Positions 51,829 to 63,500 of a DNA stretch of 64,000 nt are shown here, one piece after another. The stretch covers positions 192,128-256,127 of the forward strand of contig NZ_JOEQ01000011.1 in assembly GCF_000721075.1 (NCBI RefSeq), given 5' to 3'. Made by a program: the position numbers and the translations under genes. The first letter of the stretch is position 1. Each line of letters starts with the position of its first letter. This DNA comes from Streptosporangium amethystogenes. GTDB lineage: Bacteria > Actinomycetota > Actinomycetes > Streptosporangiales > Streptosporangiaceae. The notes below the pieces were generated by a model that had not been told where the DNA came from, did no database searches, and saw only the letters and a list, made by a program, of their open reading frames with translations.

Positions 51829-53883
51829 CTAGCTATCGTAGGCCAATCCGCGCTCTCTGCTCAGTTTGTTGCCACCTTCGAACCGACTCGCCATCTTTTG
51901 GGATAGATCACCTATTGATAGCTCGTCCTCGCTGCCCATCCCGTTGGCCGCCGCCCACCGCTCGAAGGACTCCAACCCCTTGTTGCCCTGCTTGGCCAGT
52001 TCGGCGAACGGTCTGAGGTTGCTCTTGGCGTCGGTGATGGACACCCCGGGTGGGCAGCTGGCCTGGAACTCGGCGGCAGTCACCTTCGGGGTGAAACCAT
52101 TGGCCATGAGCAGTTGCGCGTAGGTGTGCTGGCGGCTGAGGGTGGCCGCCCGGTCCTCCTTGTTGGCCTTGTCCATCCGGGTCTCGTCCTCATCACCGAA
52201 GGCGCCGTCGGCGGCGAGGGTGGTGCTCAACGCGAACCAGGCGAAGTCGTACGCCAGGGTCGGCGCGGCGAAGATGCTGGTCAGCGCGATGGCGGTGTCG
52301 CGGGTGAAGTTCACCAGGTTCTTCCGCTGTTCGTCGACCATGTCCAGGTCGCCCTGGACCTTCTCGATCGCGGCCAGCTCGAAGCCGCGTACGTTGCCCA
52401 GGGCGGTGAACGCCTTGTCCAGGTGTTCGACGTCCCCGGTGCGCCGGGCCGTCGCCGAGGCGTCGGTGATGAGCTGCTGGGAGAAGCGGCCCATGCCCTG
52501 GTCGAACGGGGCGAGGTTCCTGGCTGAGTCGGCGAAGGTCTTCAGGAAGTCGTAGGTGTCCTTCGGGCTCAGGGTGAACGCCGCCGTGGTGCCGAAGGCC
52601 GAGGTGAAGGGCTTGAGCGTGCTGGCCTCGGTCATGTTGGCGTCGCCGATGTTCGCGCCCTCGGTGATCTCGGCGGCATAGGCGCCGGCCAGCGTCGACA
52701 TGAAGATCCTGGCTCCCGGCGCGACCTCCATCGGGGTGGCCGGGGTGTCCTCGGTGCCGTCGGTGTCCTTGAGGTCGCCCATGATGGTCATGACGTTGAA
52801 GGCGAACGTCGCGGCCTCGGGGCTGTGCGGGCCCTTCTCATAGGCGCCGCCTCCGGCGGCGAGCATCCGGCCGAACTCCGTGCTGATGTCGAAGTCCATG
52901 CCCGCAGGTCGCTGAAAGGCGTGTTCGGGGCTTTCCATCCGGTTGAGCTCGGTGAACAGGTCTCTGAGGTCCTCGTGCGACATGGCGTTGAACAGGCCCC
53001 TGGCCACTTCGGGGTTGTTCGCCAGGGCGGGCAGCAGCGGGACGAGATCGGTCTTCCAGCGCCGGGGGCGGGTGCCGTCGCCGTCGCCGACCGGTTTTCC
53101 CACTCTGCCACGCGCTATCTCGGTGAGCCACGCGGCGGGGAACATGCCGTACCGGAGCAGGGACGCCAGCTCGCCGTCCGGTGCCTTCTTGAGGTTGTCC
53201 GCCTGCCACTCCGAGCCGAGCAGGGCCGGCTGCCCGCCGACCGCGGTGGCCAGGGCGTCGCCGATCACCTTCCGGTGCCCGTCGGCCGCCTTCTTGTCGT
53301 ACCTGTCCAGACGACCGAGCATGCCGAGCATGCCCTGCGGGCCGATGACCCGGAAGAACCCGGCGGTCAGATAGGCGTCCTGCTGCCCGTCGGCGAGCTT
53401 GCCGAGGATCCGGTCGTAGGCGGCATCGGGCAGGCCGAGGGTGGAGGAGGGAAGTAGCGAGAGTTGAAAGGCGAGTTCGGTGCCTTTCTTGGCACTGCCC
53501 GCCGGGGACTTTCCGGTCTTCTCGTCGTAGGGCAGCAGCCCCCACTGGAACGGGTTCCGGAACAGGCCGCTGCTCCACGCCGAGGACCGCCCCGGCAGGT
53601 CGACCTCCACTGCCAGCATGGGCAGGTCCTGGTTGATCGTCTGCAGGCGTTTGCGCAGCCCCAGAAGCTCGTCGCTGACCCAGCCGTCGATCTCCCTGAT
53701 CGGCAGCAGTCCCACCGCCGACACCTCGGCCGTCGCGAGGAGTTGCCGGATCCGCTCGGTCTGCTCACTGATCACGTCGCGGCCGCGTTCCAGCGCGGTG
53801 ATGAAGCCCTGCATCAGCTCGGGGTCGATTCCGGCGAAGTCCGGCGACAAAGGCCCCGTTTCTGGTGACATCGCCCCCACCAT
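51829..53883 (-). CDS. DUF6571 family protein
   Basis: 684 aa. The N-terminus (LSPDFAGIDPELMQGFITAL) and helical WXG-like first 90 residues are typical of DUF6571 proteins, large actinobacterial proteins thought to be exported through type VII-like systems. Middle part contains NPEVARGLFNAMSHEDLRDL and NVMTIMGDL; a hydrophobic stretch (TAIALTSIFAAPTLAYDFAW, about 560-590) precedes the C-terminus. ATG 53871 (MSPETG) is an alternative start. It sits beside the WXG-like and RHS genes, together suggesting a contact-dependent or secreted-effector island. Confidence 0.75.
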   Translation of the reverse strand: MVGAMSPETGPLSPDFAGIDPELMQGFITALERGRDVISEQTERIRQLLATAEVSAVGLLPIREIDGWVSDELLGLRKRLQTINQDLPMLAVEVDLPGRSSAWSSGLFRNPFQWGLLPYDEKTGKSPAGSAKKGTELAFQLSLLPSSTLGLPDAAYDRILGKLADGQQDAYLTAGFFRVIGPQGMLGMLGRLDRYDKKAADGHRKVIGDALATAVGGQPALLGSEWQADNLKKAPDGELASLLRYGMFPAAWLTEIARGRVGKPVGDGDGTRPRRWKTDLVPLLPALANNPEVARGLFNAMSHEDLRDLFTELNRMESPEHAFQRPAGMDFDISTEFGRMLAAGGGAYEKGPHSPEAATFAFNVMTIMGDLKDTDGTEDTPATPMEVAPGARIFMSTLAGAYAAEITEGANIGDANMTEASTLKPFTSAFGTTAAFTLSPKDTYDFLKTFADSARNLAPFDQGMGRFSQQLITDASATARRTGDVEHLDKAFTALGNVRGFELAAIEKVQGDLDMVDEQRKNLVNFTRDTAIALTSIFAAPTLAYDFAWFALSTTLAADGAFGDEDETRMDKANKEDRAATLSRQHTYAQLLMANGFTPKVTAAEFQASCPPGVSITDAKSNLRPFAELAKQGNKGLESFERWAAANGMGSEDELSIGDLSQKMASRFEGGNKLSRERGLAYDS

Positions 53884-54097
53884 TCCCTTCGCCCTGTTTC
53901 CAGTTATTTCACTCTAACTCAATAGGGGGCATATTAAAGGACGGATAATACGCTTCCATCAAGCATTATGGGACGATTCTCGGCCTTACGAGAGACGCCA
54001 CCCTTGGTTGCCGCTCTCGGAGGTGGGGTAAACCTGATCCGCTGAAGAGCACCTCTCACCTGGTCGGCTCGGAGTCACATCACGCGTCGGGGAGCGA

Positions 54098-54130
54098 CGA
54101 CGGCCCTCGGAGGACCTCCGAGGGCCGTCG
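54098..54130. terminator. Perfect 16-bp hairpin, bidirectional terminator
   Basis: GACGGCCCTCGGAGG and its exact complement are separated by a single A, with one more flanking C-G pair. It lies in the otherwise empty 442-base gap between the DUF6571 start and the small membrane gene and would stop minus-strand transcripts from the RHS region. Confidence 0.65.
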
Positions 54131-54325
54131 CACTGTTCCCGGCCGGTGGGGTGCAGGGCGGGTCGCGAGCAGGAGAGAGGCGTCCGCCGGCCAAGGAGGG
54201 CTGGACGGGCCCCGGCACCGCACACATGGTGAAAAGCGTGTCGAGGGCGAGCGGAGGGGTTCAGGACCGCTCGTTGGTGTCGCGTCGTACAGGGTGATGG
54301 CGGGCGCCTGTCGCCGCATGGGTCA

Positions 54326-54523
54326 TCAAGGCTCTCGATCGCCTTTGTTGTGCGCGCTGAGCCAGCCGGCGATCGATCCGACGGCCGTGAGCACGAATCC
54401 CGTCAGGATCAGCGGCGAGCTGACCAGCCGGTCCACCCCAGGCGGGGTCGTCTCCGAGTAGATCAGCGCGCCAGTCATGAGAACCAAGCCCATCACCGAG
54501 ATCTCCGGCCGCACCTTTCTCAT
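54326..54523 (-). CDS. Small two-TM membrane protein after the RHS gene
   Basis: 65 aa: two TM helices (about residues 8-22 and 37-56) joined by a polar loop, with a charged C-terminus. It starts 7 bases after the RHS stop on the same strand, the position of an immunity gene in polymorphic toxin loci. No family recognised; no strong ribosome site, so it may depend on coupling with the RHS gene. Confidence 0.6.
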   Translation of the reverse strand: MRKVRPEISVMGLVLMTGALIYSETTPPGVDRLVSSPLILTGFVLTAVGSIAGWLSAHNKGDREP

Positions 54524-54530
54524 GGACGCA

Positions 54531-57500
54531 TTACCCCCTACCGGGTTGCTGGCTGCCTACCATGAGACTTTCGTGTCCATTCGTAATTCTGTATGTGATG
54601 ACGACCCCATGCCCTTTATTCGCCGCATCGACAGCCATCATAAAGGCCCCCGTGAACCCGCCGATCAGCGCACATCCGACTCCCACCAAATTGGTCACTG
54701 CGATGAACATCGTACATATACCCGCCCCCCAGGTGGTATACTCCAGAATTGTCTTCAGCATGGCGGCGTCCTGGTTGCTGAGATAATATTCACAGGTCCA
54801 ATCCGCCGCATCGGCCACGCTCTTGGCCGGCGGGCAATCGCTTCCGCTGCGGCCGGTGTCGCCGACACATCCCGACTCGCCGTACTTCTGTGCACACTTC
54901 ATGTACCAGTCGTCGACGACCGAGCAGTCCTTCGCACTCTTCACCTTGAGGCACCCGAGCGTGCCGTCCTGAACGCCGTTACAGAAATCGGCGCCGTGCT
55001 TCCCGCCCTTGAACGACGTGTTCCGGCACGTGACATACCCCTCGGCGTACGGCCTGCAGGTGGCGTGATCCAAGAGCTGCCGGCCACCGGGCGCCGAAGA
55101 CTTCCGGCATTCCATGTAGTCGTCGCTGGCCGTCGAGCACATGTCCTGATTGGCCCTGCGGTTGCGCAAGCAGTCGCGGTACAGCTGCGATCCTTGTTCG
55201 CACATTCCTTTCCCATAGCCTTGGGTGTTGTCCTGGCGGCACTGCTGGTAGTTCTCCGCATCCGCGTTGCAGTCGGCTCTTCGGGTGCCCTGCGATCTGC
55301 ACTCTATGTAGTTGTCGGACACATCGCGGCATAGTTTCTTGTCGGTCCGGCCGGCCTTGGGGAGACACTCACCGTAAGCCGCTCCCGCATCCCGGCACGC
55401 AGCCTTGCTGCCGCCTGCGGACGTTAATCCCATATGGCTCTTGCTGTCCGCGCGGCAGTCTCCATAGACATCTTTGGTCCCCGAACAGGAATTCTTGTTG
55501 TTCTCCTTTCTGCAGTTCGTGTACTCCCTTTCGGCCTCCGTGCAGTTGGACTTTCCGTAGTCCTTGACGCACCGACCGTGGTCGGCGATGATCTCCCCGC
55601 ACGTCTTGCTCTTCTTCTTCTGCTGCTTGCACTCGCCGTATGTGTCGACCGGGTTCGATGTCTTGGCCTTCTTCGGCTTGGCCTTGTGCCCGTCCGGGTC
55701 GATGTTGGTCAGAGGGTTGTCGTTGGCGTAGGCGTAGCGGTTGAGCTGAATCGACGGGTCAGGGCTCTGCGTGAGGGTGTCTCGGGAGACGAAACTCCCG
55801 GTGGCGGGCTGGTACCAGCGGGCGGCCATGTTGATCTTTCCCGTGCTCGGGTCGGTGTAGCCGCCCTGGTAGCCGAGGGTGTGGGCTGTTCCGGTGCGAG
55901 TAACGACCTCCCCGAAGGGGTTGTAGGCGACGGAGTCGATCAGTGAGGTGCCGGTGGCGGTGAAGGCTCCGATGAGGTCGCCGCGCAGGTCGCAGAACGC
56001 GAGCTGGGCGCCGGCACCGTCCGACAGGCCGAGGGTGCGGCCGAGGGCGTCCCGGCCGAACATCGCGGTCTTGTTACCGGTGGCGGCGTCGGTGACAGTC
56101 ACGAGGTTGTTGGTGACGCCGTCGTAGGCCATGCGCTGGGTCTTGCCGCTGTGAGCGCGGGTTTCGACCCGGTCGAGGGCGTCGTAGTCATACTGAACGC
56201 CGTCGTCAGTGACCATGCGGTCAAAGGCGTCGAACTTGGTGATGCGGACCTGGCCGTTGCCTTCTTCGGCAAGGGTGCCGCGGGCGGTGTAGGTGTAGGT
56301 CCGCCCGTCACCGGAGGTGAGGCGGTTGCGTTCGTCGTAGCTGTAGGTCTTGTCTCCGGCCTTGATGCGGTTGCCGGCCGCATCCCAGCCGTAATCGGTC
56401 GTGGCGCCGTCGGGCCCGGTCCAGGAGGTGAGCCGGTTGTTCCAGTCATAGGTGTAGGTGTTCTTCCCGGCACCGGCGGTTCCAGCGGTGGTCTTGGACG
56501 TCATGTTGTCGTCCAGGTCGTAGCCGTACGCGATGGACGCGATCGCGCCGCCGGCGGACGTGGTGAGCTGGTCCTTGGTCAGCCGGTTCAAGTCGTCGTA
56601 GCCGTAGGTGCGGCGGGCACCGCCTGTGCCGTACGCCATGCCGGTCAGGCGGTTGGCCTTGTCGTAGCTGTAGTCGATGGCGGTGGCGGAGACCGGGTCC
56701 ACCGATTGGGTGAGGCGGTCGCCGTTGTCCCAGATGAAGGTCGAGGTACCGGTGCCGTCGGTGCGCTGCACGAGCCGGTTGTTGGCGTCGTAGGCGTAGA
56801 CGTTGAGGTCACCGGCGACGGCGCTGTTGGTCTTGAGCAACTGGCCGCGGTCGTTGAGGGTGAAGGTCAGATCGTTGGCGGTGATCAGTCGTCCGGCCTG
56901 GTCGTAGCCGAACGTCTTCGCCTCGGTCTCGGCCTCGGCGCCCGTCCCGGCCTGCTCGATCAGCCGGTTGAGCTCGTCGAACGCGCGCTCGACGCGCACC
57001 CCGCCGGGGGCCAGGGTGACGATCGGGTTGCCGCCCGCGTCGTAGGTGGCGGTCCAGGTGCGGTCCTTCAGGTCCGGGTGCTGCGCGGTGGCCGGCTCGA
57101 TCACCTTCTCCACGAGGCCGAGGCTGTTGTAGGTGGTGTAGGTGGAATTGCCGCGCCCGTTGGTGGCGCGGGTCTGCGCGCCGGCCGCGTCGTAGCCGAA
57201 GGTGCTGGTGATCTGCTCGCTCGCGGCGACCGGCTCGACCAGCTGGGTCATGCGGTTGGCCGCGTCGAAGGAGCGGGTGACGGTGTGCCCCTCACCTGAG
57301 GTGCTGCTGATCGGGTTGCCGGCCGAGTCGTAGCCGATCTTCCGGGTACGCAGCACCGTGCCGTTGGCGTCCAGCTCATGGGTTTCGATCTTGCGGCCGG
57401 CCAGGTCGTAAAGGGCCCGGGAGGTGATCCCGAGTGCGTTGGTGGTTGTGGTGGCGCGTCCGGCCAGGTCGTAGCCGAAGGCGGTGGCATTGCCGAGTCC

Positions 57501-60500
57501 GTCGGTGTGCTTGATGAGCGCGCCGGCCGCGTCATAGGCGCGGGTGGAGGCATCGCCGGTGGGGCGGGTGGTCTTGGTCAGTCTGCCCGCGTCGTCGTAT
57601 TCCAGCTTGGTGACGTAGATACCGGGGGTCGGCTTGCGTTCGATGGTGGTGAGCGTGATCTGCCGCCCGAGGCCGTCATAGGTGGCCTCCGACCGGGCTC
57701 CGCTCGGATCGACCGTCCACAGCGATTCACCGAGCAGGTCGTAGCCGAACGTCCACGTACCGGCCGCAGCTCCGTTGGCGGGCGGATCGGTGACCTTCAC
57801 CTTGCGGCCCAGCGCGTCGTAGAAGGCGGTGGTGGTCTGGCCGCGCGGGGTGGTGGCCTTGATCAGCTGACCGGCCGCGTCGTATTCGGCGGTCATGGTC
57901 GGGGTGATCGGCTGTCCGCCGGGCGGGGTGTAGGCCGGGGCAGTCTGGGTCAGCACGCGCCCGGCCCGGTCGTAGGTGGCCGTGGCGGTGCGGCCTTCGG
58001 GGTCGACCTGGTGAGTGGTCTCGCCGAAGGTGTTGTAACTCAACTTGGAGGTAGGCCGCTCGCTGACGGCGGCGCCGCCGTTGCGTTCCACCTGGACGCC
58101 GGGCAACTGCAGCAATACCGGCAGCTTGCCCGCATCGTAGGTCACATTGGTGGTGAAGTCAGCCGCGTTCGCGCCCGTAGCGTTGCCGCGCGGGTCGGTC
58201 ATCGCCGTCACCAGGCCGCGATCGTCCACTGTCAGCGTCGTGACCAGATCGGCGCCGTCGTTACGAACGGTCTGCTTGGTCGGCTGGTTGAGCACGTCGT
58301 ATTCGAACTCGGAAACCTCGGTGCGGGTGGTACCCGCGCCGGTGCGTGTCACCTTGGTCACGTTGTTGTTCGCGTCGTAGGCGAAGGTGGTCTTGCGGGC
58401 CAGCGTCTCCGGGTCCACCACCTGCGAGGTGATCCGCCCGGCGGCATCGTAGGCGGTGTCGATGCGCAGCGTGCCGCCACCAGTGGTCTGTCTGGTCAGC
58501 TGCCCGGCCGCGTCATACACCCGCGAGTCCAGCACAACGTCGCGGCCGGTGCCAGAGCCGTTCAGCTTGGCGCCCTTGGCGATCTGCTCGAACGGCAGGT
58601 TGTCCGCCTGGTAGGAGTAGGTGATGGTGCGGCCCATCGCGTCGGTCTTGGACGCCATCCGGCCCGCCGGATCATAGGCGAAGGACTCCATCACCACATC
58701 GGCGGCTGGCTGGGGGTCGAGCGGACTGCCCGTCCATCCTTTCAGCACCGTGGTGGCCGGCTCGCCGCGCGGCGTGTAGGTGTAGGCCAGCGTGGCACCG
58801 CGCGGGTCGGTGGAAGCGACCTTCTGCCCCTTGTGGTCGTAGCCGAACCTGGTGACCGCACCCTCGGATCCGGTGATCGTCTCCTGCCGCCCGTAGGCGT
58901 CGTAGGTGTAGGTCGCAGTCCGCACCGCGTCCCCACCCGTCAGATCCGCGTTCGTTTCGGTCAACAGCAGGCCGTCGGCGTCGTAGGTGGCCGACCATTG
59001 CAGCGTATGGGTCTTGCCGGTGACCTCGTTCTTGATCCCGGGTCCGGTCTTGGTCAGCACCTTGCCCAGGCCGTCGTAGGTGATCGTGGTGGTCACGCCC
59101 TCGGGGTGCGCCTTGGAGATCTCGGTCGTGGCGGTCACCCGGCCCAGCGCGTCATGCGTGTACTTCTTGACCAGCCCGGATGGCAGCGCCTCCATCGCGA
59201 GATCACCGGCAGCGGTGTAGGCGTAAGTGGTCTCGTTCTCCTTGAAGTCCTTGGCCGACTTCACCAGGCCCGCCGGCGTCATACCGCCGCCGACCGCCGG
59301 CTCGGTGCCGTCGGTGTAGGTCTTACTCGTGCTACGGCCTGCCGGGAAGCCATCCGTCGCCGGAGTGGTGGCCTTGATCTCCTCGCCGAAGGCGCTGTAC
59401 GTCCAGGAGGTCTTGTACGTCTCATCCGTGGCCGAGCCCGACCGGGCGTCGCGCTGGCCGACCTTCGCGTCGTTACGCGGGTCGAACGGCTTGTCCACGT
59501 CCACGAAATAGTCGTAGTACTCCGTGTGGCACTTGTCCGCCGTCCGGCACGTCTTCTTCGACAGCAGGTTCCCGCGCTCGTTGAACGCCGCCTCCATCAC
59601 GTTGCCGTTGGCGTCGATCATCTTGGCCGGAAATCCGCCCACGTCATACGCCCACTTGGTGGTCGCGCCGACCTGATCGGTCTCTGACACCGGCCGATAC
59701 CCGCGCTGTGCGTCCGCCACGTAGGTGACCACGCCGTTGAGCGGGTCGGTCACCTTCACCGTCATGAACGTCGACAGCGTCGTCTGCTTCTCGTACACCG
59801 GTTCCGCGAGGGTCCACTTGCCGCCGTTGGCATCGACCTGCGTGGCCAACCGGCCCCCATCGGGGTTGTAGGTGTTGACCACCCAGGCTCGGCCGGACGG
59901 CAACGTCACCTGCGTCAGCTGCGGCTGCGACTTCCCGGCCGCGAAGTGCCGGGCCGCCGCTGCCACGCCGAGCGGCTTGCCGTACACCGCCACCTCATCG
60001 ATGTCGCCGTTGAACGGGAAGACCGCGGCCGCGCTGGTCGTGAACGGCCAGGCCGAAGAGGCATGACCGGACCCGATCCGGGTTTCCCACATGTCGCCGT
60101 GCTGGATTTCCCCGGCCAGCGTGCCCACGGCCAGGCCGTCCAGGTAGAGCGTCTGGGTATGCTCCGCCGGCGTCGAGCTCGTGGCCGGCTTGGCCTCCGT
60201 CGCCGACAGCACCACATGGTGCCAGGCTCCGTCGTTCACCGCGCTGGAGGAGGTGATCGGGGTGTGCGCGATGGTGGAGAGGCCGGTGAAGAACTGGCCG
60301 CGCAGCTTGCCGTCGGTGCCGACATACACCACCGGTATGGACGCCGACGGCGTGTTGTCGGCGGTGTTCTGCATGCCGATGACCGTGCCGGAGGCGGTGG
60401 TCTTGAACCACGCCTCGACCGCCAGTTCCCCGCCCTGGCCGCTCACGGCGTTCCGCGGCAGCTGCACGAAGGTCGAGGTCGCCGCCCCCTTGAAGCGCAT

Positions 60501-63500
60501 CGCGGTGTCCGGCGACCCGGCCAGCGCACCCGGCACCTGGGTGCCGAGGTCGGCCGGGGTGGCTCCGTTCAGCTTGGCCTGCTCCTCGGTGATGTTCCAG
60601 CCCGCCGCGCTCGCGACGGTGGTGCCGGTGCGGGTCTCGGCCTCGTTCAGCCGGTAGTGGTACTCCGGCCGCGAGTCGGTGATCACGCTCTTGTACCGCG
60701 AGCCCGCTCCGTAGGTGTAGCTGTTGCAGGCGGTCGCCGAAGTCGGCGGGCACACCTTGGCCAGTTGATCACCCTCATAGGTATAGGTCCAGGTCAGTGG
60801 GTTGCCGTTCACCGGGTCGGTGGACACGCTCGCGACGTGGCTCCCTGCCCAGGTGAACGTCAGCGACCGGCCGCCTGTGGCGGTCACCTTGGTCAGCTTG
60901 CCATCGGTGCCGCGGGTCAGCTCCTGCGCCCGCCCCCGATGATCAGTGATCTTCGTGAGGAGGCCGGACGCGTCGAACCAGTAGGAGGTGGCCGACTTGT
61001 CCATCAACCGCCAGCCGCCCGCCTGCTCGGCGGCCAGCGTCGCGAATGTCCCCTGCGGGGGAGCGAAGGTGCCATTTCCCATGGGGGCGAACCGCATCTG
61101 CTCGCCGCCCGGGTAGGTCACCAGCAGGCTGCCGGTCGGCTCCACCTCGATCCGCATGTCCCAACGGGTCGTCCATCCGGCGCCGAAGATGCCATCGGTG
61201 CGCGGGTCCAGGCTGTTGTAGGTACGGCTCACCGACAGCGACGGCCCTACCGCCGCCATGCCGGCGTCGGTTGCGGTGTGCGCGAAGTTGCCCGAGGTGT
61301 GGTTGAACTCGCGGCCCTGCGTGCCGGCGGCCAGCAGTCCGTTGATGCTGCCCTGCTCCGGCACCGGGGTGAAGGTCCGCCACGATGAGGTCACCGTGGT
61401 GTAGGTGGTGGCCGCCTTCGCCATCCACGAATACGTCTCGCCCCACTTCAGCCGCTTGTCGTTGACCTGCCAGGTGCCTTCCTTGGTCCAATCTTCGGTC
61501 TTCTCCGCGGAGTCCTTGCACCAGCGCCAGTTCGGTGCGGTGCCCGCGCAGATCTGGAACCAGTACTTGACCTCGCCCTTGTTGAAGGGACGCGCGTTCG
61601 CCGACAGCACTGGCGTTAAGGTGCCGACCTGGCTGTTGTTCGCCGGGGAGAACGACTCGAACGGCAACGCCGACACGTTCGCGTACACCCACTCCGACCA
61701 CGGGCCCGCCGCTCCGGAGGTGGTTGTGGCCCGCGCTCGCCAGCGGATGTACCAGCCGTCGGTCAGCTTCTCGGCCGGGATGACCGCCCAGGCGTTGGTC
61801 CCGGACGCGTACTCCTTGTCGGAGGAGCCCGACCAGATCAGCCCCGTGCCCTGCCCGGTCTTGGCCGGGTCATGCTCCACCTCGACGTTGAGCTTGCTGG
61901 GCCGGTTCTCCGGGTCGGTCACCTTCGCGTACATCCACGGCGTCAGGGATTCTGCCGTCCACGATGACGCACCCCGAATCGCCGGACTCATGCCCAGGCC
62001 GTCGACACTTGGCCTGGTGAGGTCGATGGTGGCGGTCTGCCAGGCCGACCAAACGCCCTCGGCTCCGCCGGTGGTGACGCCACGAACGCGCCAGCGGATC
62101 TTCATGCCGTCGGTGAGTTTCCCGGTCGGGACCTGTACCCAGGCGTTACCGCCCGAGGCGTACCATCGTGGGTGTTTGCAGCCAGCACTTGCTGGAGGTG
62201 GAACAGCCGCCGTTACTTCCGACACCACCGGCTTGGAGGTGTCCACCCGTCCGGTCTGCCACTGCGACCACGGGCCCGCCACCAGCGCACCCGGAGAGTC
62301 GGTGGACTGCACCACCGCACGGACTCGCCACCGAATGAGCCAGCCGTTCTGCACCCCCGTCACCACAGGGGACTGGTGCGAAGCGGAACATGCCTGCCCG
62401 GTGAAACAGGTCTCCCGGAAGGTCTTGCCCTGCCCCGACCAGATCAGCCCCGAACCCTGCCCGGTAGCAGACGGGTCGTGTTCGACCTCGGCCTCCAGCA
62501 CACCGGGCCGCCGATCAGCGTCGGAAATCGTGGCGGTGAAGGCCGGGCTGACACTCGGCAGGATCCACTGCCCCGAAACCAGCTGCCCCACGGGCACGCT
62601 CATCTTGTCGACCACCGGCCCAGGCGGAATCGTCCTGAAGATCTTCGTGTCGATACGGGCCGTGATCCAATCTGACCACGGGCTCGCCACCCCAGAGGAA
62701 GTTGTGGCCCGCGCACGCCACCGGACCTGCCAACCATCGGTCAACTTCCCGGCCGGCACAACCGCCCAAGCGATCGTCCCGGACGCGTACTGCTTATCCG
62801 AAGCACCCGACCAGATCAGACCCGACCCCTGAGCCACCACAGCCGGGTCATGCTCCACCTCGACATTGAGCTTGCTGGACCGGTTCTCCGGATCGGTCAC
62901 CCGGGCATACAGCCACGGCGTCACCGTCCCCGCTGTCCACGACGCCGAACCCGGAAGAGCCGGATCCATCCCCAGCGACTCGACCGATGGCTTGGTCAAA
63001 TCAATACGTGCTTGGGTCCAGTCGGACCAGGGGCCGGCGATGCCTCTCGCAGTTTCTCCGCGTGCGCGCCAGCGGATCTTCGTACCGTCGGTGAGCTTTC
63101 CAGCCGGGACCTGGACCCAGGCGTTGTCGCCGGAGCGAGACTGCTGAGCACTCTTCCCGGCCCAGATCAAGCCGGAGCCTTGGCCGGTCCCTGTCGGGTC
63201 GTGCTCGATTTCCACAGCGAGCAGGGAATCTCTGTTCTCCGGGTCGGTCACCTTGGCATACAGCCATGGCGAAGCTGCCGCTGCTGTCCACGCCCCTGCA
63301 TTCCATGTCGCTGGGGTCATCGACAATCCCGCCACCGACGGTTTGTGGAGGTCGATGGTGGTGGTGAGCCAGTCGGTCCATGGACCGATAGCGCCGGTCG
63401 TGGTCTCACCGCGCACCCGCCAGCGGATCTTCATGCCGTCGGTGAGTTTCCCGGTCGGGACCTGGACCCACGCGTTGGCGCCGGAGTCGGAGGCGGCGGC

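Noticed and set aside
54477..55334. + strand frame opposite the RHS tip
   Set aside because: Antisense to the CX9C array, no ribosome site or family match; the minus strand is clearly coding up to the stop at 54531.
57378..59687. 769-codon + strand frame inside the RHS gene
   Set aside because: Antisense of YD repeats; repetitive V/G/R composition with no domain.
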